Of a stretch of DNA of 64,000 nucleotides, positions 8,140-18,247 are shown piece by piece. The first letter of the stretch is position 1. Every line of letters begins with the position of its first letter. Source of the stretch: Leucobacter chromiireducens subsp. chromiireducens (GTDB lineage: Bacteria; Actinomycetota; Actinomycetes; Actinomycetales; Microbacteriaceae); assembly GCF_016758255.1 (NCBI RefSeq), contig NZ_QYAD01000001.1, forward strand, positions 372,001 through 436,000, read 5' to 3'. Position numbers and translations under genes: made by a program. The notes beneath the pieces are model-generated. The model was given only the letters and a program-made list of their open reading frames with translations. It did not search any database and was not told where the DNA came from.

Positions 8140-9668
8140 GCGTCGGCCCCCTCCGTGATGCGCAGCAACGCTGCTCCGGCGAGCGCGGAGGATCCGAAAC
8201 TCGCAAGATCAGCGTAGCCGGGTGACACCCCTGGATCTGCGGGCCAGCCCATATCCACCGTGAGCACGGGGATGTCCGCGGCGCGCAGCGCGACGATACC
8301 CGAGCGCGCCGCTGGGGAGCGGTGCATGTCGCGGCCCACCACGATGAGGCCCGAGGACGCCTCGCCCGCGCTGTCTGACGTCAGCCAATCGGCCGCAGCC
8401 GCGCCGGACACCGCGCGCACGCCGCGCGCACGGAAGGCCGCGGCCGCAGCGGGCAGCAATTCCGCTGCGCCGCTCGCGAACGGCCCCCACGGCGCATCAC
8501 CAATGGCCATGTTCGCCTCGGCGTCCACTCGGATGACGCGCGCTGCGGGGTACTCGGCGAGCCACGCGCGTGCGTGCGCGAGCCCCGCAAAGCTCTCTGC
8601 CACGCGCGAGATCTCCGCGGTGTCTGGCGCCGGGGCAGCGGCCGTCACAGCGGGCTCCGCCAGCGGCTTCTCGCGGAGCACGCGCACCCGGCCGGCGGCC
8701 TCGTTCACGCGGGCGGAGTCCAGGCGGCCCGCGGCGATCGCGTCGAGCACATGGTCTTCGATCTCGCGCAGCCCGGCCTCCTCGGTTGCCGTGCCGAGGC
8801 ACAGCAGGTCACACCCCGCGGCAAGAGCGCGGACTGCCGCCTCAGGGATCCCAATCTCGTCGCTTGCGCCCGCCATATCGAGTGCGTCAGACACGATGAC
8901 GCCGGTGAAGCCGAGCTCCTCGCGGAGCAGACCCTGCAGAATCGGGGCGCTGAGCGTCGCTGGTGCGTCGGGATCGATCTGGGGAAGCAGGATGTGGGAC
9001 GTCATGATGGCGCGTGCGCCCGCTTCGATGGCCGCGCGGAACGGCGGCAGTTCGCGTGCGCGCAGCGTCGCGAGGTCGACATTGACGGTGGGAAGCGCAA
9101 GGTGCGAGTCCTGCGTGGTGTCGCCGTGTCCTGGGAAGTGTTTCGGGCACGCGACCGCGCCGCCAGCCTGGAGCCCGCGCACCCAGGCCGCGGTGTGGCG
9201 TGCCGCACCCTCGGGCGTCGCGCCAAAGCTGCGGGTGCCGATTACCGGGTTTTCCGGCGTGCTGTTCACATCCGCGTCTGGCGCGAGCGCGAGCGCGAAG
9301 CCGGCGGAGCGGATGTCTGCGGCGACGCGACGACCAATCTCCTCCGTGTACGCGACGTCATCGATCCGCCCCAGGATCGCGGCCCCCGGATAGGGAGCGC
9401 CCGAGCGGTAGTGGAGACGAGTGACCTCGCCGCCCTCCTCATCGATTGCCACGAGCGTTCCGGGAACCGCGCGCTGGAGCGCCTGTCCGAGCTCGGTGAG
9501 CTGCGCACGGTCCGACACGTTCTGGCCGTAGATGCAGACCGAGAGCAGGCCATCCTGCAGGAGGTCGAGCACCCACTGCGGCGTGGCGAAGCCCGTGAAG
9601 CCGGGCATGAGCGTGGCGCGGACCGCGAGGCGGAGTTTGCGCGCGGCGGTGTCGTGCTGCGCGTTCAT
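8136..9668 (-). CDS. GH3 beta-N-acetylhexosaminidase (NagZ-like)
   Basis: Intracellular glycoside hydrolase family 3 enzyme of 510 residues with no signal peptide. It has the GlcNAc-specific motif KHFPGHGDTTQDSH (176-189), which supplies the His/Asp acid-base dyad, and the nucleophile Asp261 in VIVSDALDM. The extra C-terminal ~150 residues resemble the second GH3 domain. It would cleave imported N-acetyl disaccharides such as chitobiose or muropeptide sugars. ATG 9668 overlaps the permease stop by 4 nt. Although the frame is open upstream to 10577, that part is a shadow of the permease. Confidence 0.9.
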   Translation of the reverse strand: MNAQHDTAARKLRLAVRATLMPGFTGFATPQWVLDLLQDGLLSVCIYGQNVSDRAQLTELGQALQRAVPGTLVAIDEEGGEVTRLHYRSGAPYPGAAILGRIDDVAYTEEIGRRVAADIRSAGFALALAPDADVNSTPENPVIGTRSFGATPEGAARHTAAWVRGLQAGGAVACPKHFPGHGDTTQDSHLALPTVNVDLATLRARELPPFRAAIEAGARAIMTSHILLPQIDPDAPATLSAPILQGLLREELGFTGVIVSDALDMAGASDEIGIPEAAVRALAAGCDLLCLGTATEEAGLREIEDHVLDAIAAGRLDSARVNEAAGRVRVLREKPLAEPAVTAAAPAPDTAEISRVAESFAGLAHARAWLAEYPAARVIRVDAEANMAIGDAPWGPFASGAAELLPAAAAAFRARGVRAVSGAAAADWLTSDSAGEASSGLIVVGRDMHRSPAARSGIVALRAADIPVLTVDMGWPADPGVSPGYADLASFGSSALAGAALLRITEGADA

Positions 9669-10567
9669 CCCTTGACCGCCCCGCTGACGAGGCCGCTCGT
9701 CATCCGGCCCTGCACGAAGAGGAAGAAGATGATCACGGGCACCGCGACGAGAGTGGATGCAGCCATGACCTCGCCCCAGTCGATCGCGCGAGACGACGAC
9801 TGCTGAATGAAGCCGCGGAGCCACAACGGCAGCGTTTGCATGCTCGAATCCTGCAAGATGACGAGCGCAACGGTGAACTCGTTCCAGGCCTGCAGGAACG
9901 CGTACACGCCACTCGCGACGAGACCGGGAGCGAGGAGCGGGAACGTGATGCGGAGGAACGCCTGCGTGCGGCTCAGGCCGTCGACCATCGCGGCCTCCTC
10001 GAGCTCGACCGGGATGCCGGCGACGAAGCCGCGCAGCATCCAGATGGTGAACGGCACTACCGCGGCAATGTAGATGATGCTGACGCCGATCACCGAGTTC
10101 AGGAGGTTGAGCGAGCCCATGAGCTTGTACTGCGCGATGAACATGCCTTCCGCGGGCAGCATCTGAATAAAGAGGACTGCGAGTACGAAGCTGCGGCGGC
10201 CACGGAACCGGAATCGGCTGATTGCGAGTGCCGCAAGGAAAGCGAAGAGCAGGCAGCACACCACGGCAATACCGGCCACTGTGAGGCTGATGCCGAGCGC
10301 ACGGAGGAAGCTGCCGTCTGCGAAGACCGCGGCGAAGTTCTTGAGCGAGCCACCGATCGGCAGCAGCGTCGGCTTCGTCTGCTCGAGCACCACGTTCGGC
10401 AGCAGCGCCGAGTTGAGCATCCAGTAGACGGGGAAGGCCCACACGATGGCGAGCACAACGGCGAGCGCACCGAGAATGATGCGGGTGCGCCGGCGGGGGC
10501 GTTCGTGCCCGCGCTGCCGGATGACCGCGATGGGGGCGGTGACGGAACGAGTGTCTGCGCGGCTCAT
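9665..10567 (-). CDS. Carbohydrate ABC transporter permease (MalG/DasC type)
   Basis: Membrane subunit of a CUT1 sugar importer, 300 residues and six helices. The EAA loop that docks the ATPase reads EEAAMVDGLSRTQAFLRITFPLL (about 194-216). Its ATG overlaps the previous permease stop by 4 nt, and its own stop overlaps the GH3 start. Works with the permease at 10564-11484, the lipoprotein at 11548 and most likely the MsiK-like ATPase at 14251. Substrate inferred as an amino-sugar disaccharide. Confidence 0.92.
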   Translation of the reverse strand: MSRADTRSVTAPIAVIRQRGHERPRRRTRIILGALAVVLAIVWAFPVYWMLNSALLPNVVLEQTKPTLLPIGGSLKNFAAVFADGSFLRALGISLTVAGIAVVCCLLFAFLAALAISRFRFRGRRSFVLAVLFIQMLPAEGMFIAQYKLMGSLNLLNSVIGVSIIYIAAVVPFTIWMLRGFVAGIPVELEEAAMVDGLSRTQAFLRITFPLLAPGLVASGVYAFLQAWNEFTVALVILQDSSMQTLPLWLRGFIQQSSSRAIDWGEVMAASTLVAVPVIIFFLFVQGRMTSGLVSGAVKG

Positions 10568-11484
10568 GGCTGTGCATCCTCCTTCACGAGGTTTCGGACG
10601 TATGCCCAGCTGAGGGCAATGGTGAGCAGCAGCACGAAGATCGACATGGCGCTCGCCATGGCGAAGTCGCTCGAGCCGACACCGAGCTGATAGATGTACG
10701 TGCCGAGCACGTCGGTCTGGCTTGCGATCGAGCCGCGATCTTGCAGCAGCTTGATCTGCGTGAACACGCGCAGATCCCAGATGATCTGGAGCAGCATCAC
10801 GATGCCGAGCACGGGCTTGATCACGGGAAGAATGATGTAGCGCAGACGCTGCCAGGGCGAAGCGCCGTCCATCTGCGCGGCCTCAAGCACCTCGCCGGGC
10901 ACCTGCGTGAGCGCAGCGTAGACGGAGAAGGCGACGAACGGCACGCTCATCCACACGACAATGATGAGTGCGACCGCGAAGAACGAGAGCGGTGACTGCA
11001 GCCAGTTGTGGCCCTGCATGGGGAGGCCGAGCCCGGTGAGGAGCCAGTTGACGAGCCCGCGCCGCCAGTCAAAGATCCAGTTCCAGATCGTCATTGCCGC
11101 GACGACCGGGGTCGCCCACGCAAGCAGAAGCGCAATCTGGAGGGTGATGCGTGTCCATGTGGGGATCGCTTGCATCAAGAGCGCGAGGCCCACACCGACC
11201 ACCATGGTGGATCCGGCGGCGATGAGACAGAACGCGATGGAGCGGGCGACCACGAGCCAGGTGGTGGGATTGGTGAATAGCTCAACGTAGTTCGCGAACC
11301 ACACCCACTCGGGGGGCTGGCCGAACTGCTGAGCGAGCCCGAAGTGCTGCATCGACGTGACGATCTGCCACACGATCGGGTAGGCGAGTGCGAGCAGCAC
11401 GATGAGCGTCGCGGGGAGGAGCAGCGCGTAGGGGGTGAGCCGGAAGCGGCGTCGCTTCCGTGCGGTCGGAGCGCTCTGAGTCAT
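10564..11484 (-). CDS. Carbohydrate ABC transporter permease (MalF/DasB type)
   Basis: Partner membrane subunit of the CUT1 importer, 306 residues from ATG 11484. That start is preceded by GAGAGGT; the frame extends further upstream without similarity. An Arg-rich cytoplasmic N-terminus (RKRRRFR) precedes the first helix. The EAA loop is EVLEAAQMDGASPWQRLRYIILPVI-like. It lies 63 bp after the solute-binding protein gene, in the same operon. Confidence 0.91.
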   Translation of the reverse strand: MTQSAPTARKRRRFRLTPYALLLPATLIVLLALAYPIVWQIVTSMQHFGLAQQFGQPPEWVWFANYVELFTNPTTWLVVARSIAFCLIAAGSTMVVGVGLALLMQAIPTWTRITLQIALLLAWATPVVAAMTIWNWIFDWRRGLVNWLLTGLGLPMQGHNWLQSPLSFFAVALIIVVWMSVPFVAFSVYAALTQVPGEVLEAAQMDGASPWQRLRYIILPVIKPVLGIVMLLQIIWDLRVFTQIKLLQDRGSIASQTDVLGTYIYQLGVGSSDFAMASAMSIFVLLLTIALSWAYVRNLVKEDAQP

Positions 11485-11547
11485 CGTGACCTCTCGAAGA
11501 AGGGGTGTGGGGTCCGGCGGTGCGCCGAACCCCACACCTGAAACTGC

Positions 11548-12894
11548 TTACTTCTGGTTGAGCAGGGCGTCGAGCTCTGCGTTCGTGTCCTGCGCGAGCT
11601 TCTTCAGATCGTCAGCGTCGCGGATCTTCGAGAAGAATCCCTCCATGACGTTCTTCGCCTCGACGGCGGCCCAGCCGGGTGCGGCCGGGGTCAGCTTCGA
11701 GTTGGACGCCGACTCGATGAGCGCCTTCGCGAACTGGTCATCACCGAGCGACGACGCATACTTCTGGTTCGCGGGCCCGAGACCGTTCTTGCCGAGCATC
11801 GTCTGGTACTCCTCGGAGTAGATGATGCGCATCAGTTCCTTGGCGAGTTCCGGCTCCTTCGACTTCGCCGAGATGCCGATGTTCGAGCCGCCAGCGAAGA
11901 CGGGGGCGGGCTTGCCGTCGTTGCCCGGCAGCACGAAGGTGCCGAACACGTCGTCGTTCCACTCGCGAGCGGGCTCACCCTTGTCGTTCTTCACCAGGTC
12001 GCCGATCGACCAGTGCGCCCAACCCGGCGCCATGATCGTCGCTGCTGCGAGCGAGAGGTCGTCGGTCACGTTGCCTGACTCGTCCTTCACCTGATCAGAG
12101 TCGTTCAGGTACTGGTACTGGTTCGCATCCTTCGCGTCGTTCGGCGCGTTCGAGGCGGTGCGGTAGATCGCCTGCAGCTGCTCGAGGCCCTTGAGTGCCT
12201 CCGGGGAGTCGAGCGTGGCAGTCCACTTGCCGTCCTTCTGCTCGGCGATCTCGCCGCCGTTCGCGAAGATCCAGGAGATGCCATCGCGCCAGTCCTGGCC
12301 ACCGAGGTAGAAGCCCGAGAACTTCTCGATGCCCTTCGGGTTCTTCTCTGCGATCGTCTTCACTGCAGCGTTGAACTCGTCGAGGGTCTTCGGGAGTGCA
12401 ACGCCAGCGGCGTCCCACACATCCTTGCGGTAGAACATGTAGCGCGAGCCGAAGTAGTAGGGGAGCGTGTAGTTCTTGCCCTCAACCTCGCCGACCTCAA
12501 CGAAGGAGGGGATGAGGTCGTCGCCACCCAACTCGTCCTTCATGTCGCTGATGTCGAGGAACGCGCCGACGTTTGTGAAGGTGGGCGACTGCGTGTTGCC
12601 GATCTCCGTGACGTCGGGGGTGTTGCTCGCATCGGGAAGCGCGGTGGTGAGCTTCGTGACGAGGTCACCCCAGCCCTGCTCCTCGATCTTGAGGGTTGCG
12701 CCAGTCTTCTCGGTGAACTCGGTCTTCAGGTAGTCGCGCAGCTCGTCGGGGGTGTCCCCGCCTGCCAGCCACAGGGTGATCGACTTGCCGTCGCCACCCG
12801 ACTCTCCGCCGCCCTGCGCGCCCTGGCTGCAGCCGGTGAACAGCAGCGCCGAGGCCACGGCCGCAGCGGTGAGGCCTGTGAGCTTTCTCTTCAT
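11548..12894 (-). CDS. Sugar-binding lipoprotein, family 1 (DasA/NgcE-like)
   Basis: Extracellular substrate receptor of the importer, 448 residues from ATG 12894. The lipoprotein signal MKRKLTGLTAAAVASALLF ends in the lipobox FTGC with Cys21, followed by a Gly/Ser-rich tether. The body is a family 1 solute-binding fold: ITLWLAGGDTPDEL, then PYYFGSRYMFYRKDVWDAAGV and IMAPGWAHWSIGDL. The Trp-rich motifs and WLAGGDTP opening resemble Streptomyces DasA, which binds N,N'-diacetylchitobiose, and the GH3/ROK/nagAB context agrees. Substrate is inferred. Confidence 0.88.
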   Translation of the reverse strand: MKRKLTGLTAAAVASALLFTGCSQGAQGGGESGGDGKSITLWLAGGDTPDELRDYLKTEFTEKTGATLKIEEQGWGDLVTKLTTALPDASNTPDVTEIGNTQSPTFTNVGAFLDISDMKDELGGDDLIPSFVEVGEVEGKNYTLPYYFGSRYMFYRKDVWDAAGVALPKTLDEFNAAVKTIAEKNPKGIEKFSGFYLGGQDWRDGISWIFANGGEIAEQKDGKWTATLDSPEALKGLEQLQAIYRTASNAPNDAKDANQYQYLNDSDQVKDESGNVTDDLSLAAATIMAPGWAHWSIGDLVKNDKGEPAREWNDDVFGTFVLPGNDGKPAPVFAGGSNIGISAKSKEPELAKELMRIIYSEEYQTMLGKNGLGPANQKYASSLGDDQFAKALIESASNSKLTPAAPGWAAVEAKNVMEGFFSKIRDADDLKKLAQDTNAELDALLNQK

Positions 12895-12947
12895 GGTGTT
12901 CTTCCTTTCGGTGGGCCGCACGCGGGGTGCCGCGTGTAGCGAGTGTG

Positions 12948-12964
12948 GCGCTCCTGCGGAGCGC
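12948..12964 (-). other. Small intercistronic hairpin before the binding-protein gene
   Basis: Perfect 7-bp stem GCGCTCC/GGAGCGC with a 3-nt loop, in the 87-bp gap between the ROK repressor stop and the binding-protein start. It has no T-run. It may stabilise or partly separate the abundant receptor mRNA from the repressor mRNA. Confidence 0.4.
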
Positions 12965-12981
12965 GGTCGGTGGCTCGGGAG

Positions 12982-14157
12982 CTAGCTGATCCCGAGCTGG
13001 GATCTCACAACGGTGGCGGTTGCCCCGCGCAGAATGAGGTCGGCGCCCTGCGTGCTCGTGCGGAGCACCAGGTCGCTGTGCGAGTCGGGCATCGTGCGAC
13101 GGCGCAGGATCTCGAGGGTCGCGTCGGCGAGTGTCCCCCCGATGAGTTCAAGTGGCCCCGCGAGCACGATCTCGGCGAGGTTCAAGAGACCGACGGCCGG
13201 CGCGAGCACGATGCCGAGACGCTGCCCGGCTTCGCGGAGCACGCGGTCGCGCTCTGCCTCGGGCACCTCCGGGCCGGTCGCCGCCGTGAGCGAGGGTACC
13301 GAGAGCCAGTGCTCGAGCACCTGCTCGCGTGCGTAGGGCGCATCGAGGCCGTGGTCGGTGCCGACCATGACCTGGCCGATCTCGCCGGAGGCGAAGCGGC
13401 TGCCCGCGACGGTGCGCCCGTCGACGATGATGCCGGAGCCGACGCCGTGCCCCACCGTGATGAGGATGAAGTTGTCGCTCGACTCTCCGAAGCTGTACTC
13501 GGCGAGCGCGGCCACGTTCGCGTCGTTCGCGACGACGGTGGGGAGGCCGGTGCGCTCGGCGATGAGCTCCTGCAGCGGCAGATTCTCCCAGCCGAGGTTC
13601 GGGGCGGTGCGCACGACGCCGTGGTCGTCAACGACGCCGGGGGTGCCAACGCCCACGCCGAGGAGTGGGATCTCTGCGACGGCCACGAGTTCGGTTGCGA
13701 GCTTCACCGTAAGATCGCGCGCTGCGTCGCCCGTGGCCTCCGCGCGCTCAACCTCGGAGCGGGCAAGCACGGTGCCCTCGATCGTGACGACTGCGCCGCG
13801 CATGATGCGGTGGTCGCTGAGATCGAGCGCGACAACGGCGAACGCGTCACGTGCGATGTCAACGAGCGTCGCCGGCTTGCCCGGGCGCTGCGACTCGCGG
13901 AGACCAAGCTCGCGGAGCAGGCCCTCGGTGATGAGGTCGGCGACGAGGCCCGACACCGTGACCTTCGTGAGACCGGTGGCTCGAGCGAGATCGGCGCGGC
14001 TCTGTGCACCGGTATCGTGGAGGGTCTGCAGGACGAGCGTGCGGTTGTGCCGCTTCGCGTCGCCCAGCGTCGCCTTCACCCGGGGGCGGAGTGTGCGCGC
14101 GGGGATTCCAAGCCTCTGCGGGCTGGCGGTCAGGGTGCGCGGCGTTGCGGCGGTCAT
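12982..14157 (-). CDS. ROK-family transcriptional repressor (NagC/XylR type)
   Basis: Sugar-responsive repressor of 391 residues. An N-terminal winged HTH (about 34-90: NRTLVLQTLHDTGAQSRADL, then GLTKVTVSGLVADLITEGLL) is fused to a ROK sugar-binding domain. As in regulators of this class, the CxCGxxGC zinc cluster of ROK kinases is absent. The gene lies between the ATPase and the importer genes, so it very likely controls this amino-sugar locus. A palindrome of ROK-operator type ends 4 bp before its ATG (14161-14182), indicating autoregulation. There is no ribosome binding site between the operator and ATG, so the mRNA may be leaderless. Confidence 0.9.
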   Translation of the reverse strand: MTAATPRTLTASPQRLGIPARTLRPRVKATLGDAKRHNRTLVLQTLHDTGAQSRADLARATGLTKVTVSGLVADLITEGLLRELGLRESQRPGKPATLVDIARDAFAVVALDLSDHRIMRGAVVTIEGTVLARSEVERAEATGDAARDLTVKLATELVAVAEIPLLGVGVGTPGVVDDHGVVRTAPNLGWENLPLQELIAERTGLPTVVANDANVAALAEYSFGESSDNFILITVGHGVGSGIIVDGRTVAGSRFASGEIGQVMVGTDHGLDAPYAREQVLEHWLSVPSLTAATGPEVPEAERDRVLREAGQRLGIVLAPAVGLLNLAEIVLAGPLELIGGTLADATLEILRRRTMPDSHSDLVLRTSTQGADLILRGATATVVRSQLGIS

Positions 14158-14160
14158 GGA

Positions 14161-14182
14161 GTTAGTAAAACTAACGAACTAA
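14161..14182. promoter_or_regulatory. ROK repressor operator at the repressor start
   Basis: Perfect palindrome GTTAGT-AAA-ACTAAC at 14161-14175, followed by a further half-site GAACTAA ending at 14182. AT-rich AACTAA half-sites are typical of ROK (NagC/XylR) operators. It starts 3 bp upstream of the ATG at 14157 and coincides with where a leaderless -10 box would lie. Confidence 0.72.
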
Positions 14183-14250
14183 AGATTCGCAAGTCCCCAC
14201 GGCCACGAAATGGGTGCTCGTAACCGAACCGTGACCGCCGCGGCCGCCGC

Positions 14251-15351
<1,101 letters not shown>

Positions 15352-15553
15352 AGTGTTTCCTCCACCGGCAGGCACGTGCCGGACGATCCGTTGTAGAAGA
15401 TGGCGCCCGTGTGAGCGCCACGCCCGTCGTTGGGCGGGCTCAGGCTAGCACGGGGGCCGGCGAAAAAATCTGCGCTCGGTGACGGTGCGCGGTACAGTGC
15501 AGGCAGACGCTCCGGTTGTGCTGGGGCAGAATCACCAGGGGTGGGAGAACCGC

Positions 15554-17443
15554 ATGCGCGAACGCGAAATACGAGAAATTCAGGCATCGCTGCTTGAGGG
15601 ATCCTCGGTTCGCCTCGTCGCCCCGCGCGAGACCGGGCGCACGTTTCTGCTCGAGCAGGTGGCCACGGCGATGGAGGCGCGTGGCTTCACCGCGTTCCGC
15701 GTGACGGGCCGGCGTGCGTTCCGCAACCAGCCGTACGTCGCGCTCCGTGAAGCTGGCCTCGTGAGCCTCCGTGGGGCGCAGAGTGAGAGCGATATTTCTG
15801 ACGAGCTGGCGGCAGAACTCGACGCCGCTGCCCGGCCCGTGATTCTGGTTGACGACGCTGAGCACCTCGATCTGGAGTCCGCCTACCTCATCGAGCACTC
15901 GCGGGCTCGGCGGGACATCCCCACGGTCCTGTCAGCCCCGCCCTTCGTGATGCTCGACGCGCAGGGCCGCGCCGCCACGAACAAGATCCGCACCGAGGCA
16001 CGTCTCGAGCTTGATCCGCTCGGCTACGCGCAAATCAGTCTGCTCGCGCAGCGCGTCCTCGGCGCTCCCGCGCAACCAGAAGTGCTCTCGCGAGTGCTCG
16101 CGATGTCCTCGGGGCTCACCGGTATCGCGGTGGCGATCCTGCGCAGCGCTGCCCGGGAGGGCAAGATCGTGCGGCAGGAGAGCGGCTGGGCGCTCGTCGC
16201 CGAGTCGCTCTGGAATGTGCACCTGCGCAGCAGCGTTGAGCAGCTCATTTTCGGCCTTGAGCGCGATGAGTTCCGGGCGCTCCACGCGCTCGCGCTTGCC
16301 GAGAGCGTCATCGTGGAGCGCTTCCACACGATCGCCTCAAAACCCCTGATCGGGCTCGCGCAGCACGGTCTGCTCACGACCTTCGCGGATACCGAGGGTG
16401 TTGCGCACGTCGCGCCGCGCCCGTCGCTCATCACCGACTACTTTCAGCACCAGCCGATCGATCCGCTGCACTACGAGGCGCTCGGGCTGCTGTGCGAGCT
16501 GGGCGACACTGAGGCGCAGGAGCGGGCGGGCGCCGGCGCGACGGAGATGCTCGCGCGCGCCGAGACGTTTGACCGCGCGCACAACCTCGGCACGGGAATT
16601 GCTCGCTTCCAGCGGGCCGCGAGCGACACCGAGCTCGCGAGCGCGACACGGGAGTGGCGGAGCGACCCGTCGAACGAGCACGCGGTGGCCTACCTCGACA
16701 GACTCATCACGACCGAGGGCTACATCACGAGCGCCGAGGCGGTGTTCGAGCGCACGGCTGGCGGGGGTGGCAGCCCCATGGCGATTCGCCTGGGCATGCA
16801 CCGGCTCTTTTGGGACACCCAGGCGAATCGAGAGGACGCGCGCGCCCGTCTCCGCGCTGCTGTGGCTGCGGAGTCGAACCCGACTGCGCGACTCGCGTTC
16901 GAGGCCTACCTGATCTTCTCGCGCATGGGGATGGACCCTGACGTGGAGGCGTGGTGGCAGCGTGCCGAGCAGCTGAGCGACGGGTTCTCGCTCGCGATCC
17001 ACCATTTCATCGGCGTTATTTCGGGTCGGATCCATGAGGAGCTGCCGCTCGACCGGCTCGACTCGGCGCACCAGCTGCAGTTCGTCATCGCGGGGATCGG
17101 CAACACGATTACCCGCTCGCGCAACGAGCGGCCGGATGAGTATGAGCGCGGAGTTCGCAGCGGCGCGTGCGACGCAGGACTACCGGCGCATCACGATCTC
17201 CGCCTACTTCCTCGCGCAGCAGCAAGCCTCGACATTCCGCGACTTGCTCGCGACGGAAACGGTCAGCGCGACGTTCGCGATCGGCACGCCGAGCCTTGCC
17301 TACGCCGACTACTTCCTGGCGCAGCTGCGCTGGGCCGCCTACCTGCACTACTTGCGGGGCGAGGCGGAGCTTGCGCGCTCGGTCCTCGCCGAGACCGCCC
17401 GCTACCCGGGAATCTTCGGCCCGCTTCCAGCTATGCACCCTGA
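15554..17443 (+). CDS. N-terminal fragment of the frameshifted LAL regulator
   Basis: Open frame of 629 codons carrying the degenerate P-loop and Walker B region plus helical repeats. Residues after about codon 530 (17,140 onward) have the Arg/Ala-rich look of a wrong frame. The protein, if made, would lack the DNA-binding domain. Confidence 0.5.
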   Translation: MREREIREIQASLLEGSSVRLVAPRETGRTFLLEQVATAMEARGFTAFRVTGRRAFRNQPYVALREAGLVSLRGAQSESDISDELAAELDAAARPVILVDDAEHLDLESAYLIEHSRARRDIPTVLSAPPFVMLDAQGRAATNKIRTEARLELDPLGYAQISLLAQRVLGAPAQPEVLSRVLAMSSGLTGIAVAILRSAAREGKIVRQESGWALVAESLWNVHLRSSVEQLIFGLERDEFRALHALALAESVIVERFHTIASKPLIGLAQHGLLTTFADTEGVAHVAPRPSLITDYFQHQPIDPLHYEALGLLCELGDTEAQERAGAGATEMLARAETFDRAHNLGTGIARFQRAASDTELASATREWRSDPSNEHAVAYLDRLITTEGYITSAEAVFERTAGGGGSPMAIRLGMHRLFWDTQANREDARARLRAAVAAESNPTARLAFEAYLIFSRMGMDPDVEAWWQRAEQLSDGFSLAIHHFIGVISGRIHEELPLDRLDSAHQLQFVIAGIGNTITRSRNERPDEYERGVRSGACDAGLPAHHDLRLLPRAAASLDIPRLARDGNGQRDVRDRHAEPCLRRLLPGAAALGRLPALLAGRGGACALGPRRDRPLPGNLRPASSYAP

Positions 17444-18107
17444 GTTCGCTACCGCGGTGGAGCTGCTCGTCGACGGCGATTCAGACGGCGCGGTGGAGCT
17501 GCTGCTGCGCATCGCCGTGCACTGCCGCGAGGTGCTGCTCCCGGACGCGGCGTGGACGTACGCGGTCATCGCCTTCATTGAGCGACCTACGATCGAGGTG
17601 TTCGCACAGCTCGAACGAGTCGCTGACACCTCCACGCACGGCAAGCCCGACATCATGCAGCTGGTGCGTCGCGCGCTCGAAGAGGATCCCGAGCTGCCAA
17701 AGCTTGCGCAGCGACTCTCCCTCGACGCGGAGATCTCGACATCGCTCTCGTTGCTCTCTGCGATCCTGCGGAAACGGCCCGCCGCGGCGAATGGCGGCAA
17801 CGACCAGTATGCCGAGCTGCTCAGCGACACCATTCGCGAACTGCGGGCGCTCCTCGCCGCCGACGTTTCGGCAGCACTCGACGCCGGGGCCTCTGATCGG
17901 AACGGGCCGCAGCTCACGAAGCGTGAACGCGAAATCTCGATGCTTGCGGCCTCAATGCAGAACCGTGAGATCGCCGACCGACTGTCGCTCAGCGTGCGCA
18001 CCGTTGAGAACCATCTTGCGCGCGCGATGCGTAAGCTCGGCGTGAGTTCTCGTGGCGAGCTCGCGCCGCGACTCGCGCCCGGCGTGGCCTCGCGTGCGGG
18101 GGAGTGA
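17139..18107 (+). CDS. C-terminal fragment of the frameshifted LAL regulator
   Basis: Continuation in the next frame, about 323 codons from the ATG triplet at 17139 (MSAEFAAAR..). It has helical repeats followed by the LuxR HTH at the C-terminus. No ribosome binding site clearly precedes 17139, so it is unlikely to be a separate gene by design. Confidence 0.5.
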   Translation, partial: SMSAEFAAARATQDYRRITISAYFLAQQQASTFRDLLATETVSATFAIGTPSLAYADYFLAQLRWAAYLHYLRGEAELARSVLAETARYPGIFGPLPAMHPEFATAVELLVDGDSDGAVELLLRIAVHCREVLLPDAAWTYAVIAFIERPTIEVFAQLERVADTSTHGKPDIMQLVRRALEEDPELPKLAQRLSLDAEISTSLSLLSAILRKRPAAANGGNDQYAELLSDTIRELRALLAADVSAALDAGASDRNGPQLTKREREISMLAASMQNREIADRLSLSVRTVENHLARAMRKLGVSSRGELAPRLAPGVASRAGE

Positions 18108-18247
18108 GCGTGACGCGCTCTTGTCCGATGGCGCGTGCCCGCCGAACCGACCCGTATTCTGGTCGTGAACTGCGCCGAGCGACATCCGCCGCTGTGACGC
18201 TCGCTGCGCCCGCACCGGTGCAGCCCCGAACCGCATGGAGGAACTGA

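Larger units (their letters stand above)
15554..18107 (+). pseudogene. Large LuxR (LAL) regulator interrupted by a frameshift
   Basis: Two overlapping frames together encode one LAL-type regulator of about 850 residues. The first (from ATG 15554, GGGAG upstream) carries an ATPase-like N-terminus. Its P-loop position reads APRETGRT (23-30), with Arg for the usual Lys, and the Walker B is VILVDD (96-101). Similarity stops near 17,130-17,150, after ..NERPDEYERG. From there the next frame continues with MSAEFAAARATQDYRRITIS and ends in a LuxR HTH (LTKREREISMLAASMQNREIADRLSLSVRTVENHL, stop 18107). Joining them needs one nucleotide skipped (+1). The first frame alone would run on to 17443 with out-of-frame-looking sequence. 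This may be a true mutation, a sequencing error or, less likely, programmed frameshifting. Confidence 0.75.

Noticed and set aside
8136..10577. Single 813-residue minus-strand frame covering the GH3 enzyme
   Set aside because: The part upstream of 9668 is an Arg/His-rich shadow of the permease gene, and ATG 9668 gives the family-normal start with a 4-nt overlap.
15371..15380. Short palindrome GGCACGTGCC upstream of the MsiK-like gene
   Set aside because: Only 10 bp in GC-rich DNA, and CCGGCA/TGCCGG hairpin pairing competes with it; not enough to call an operator.
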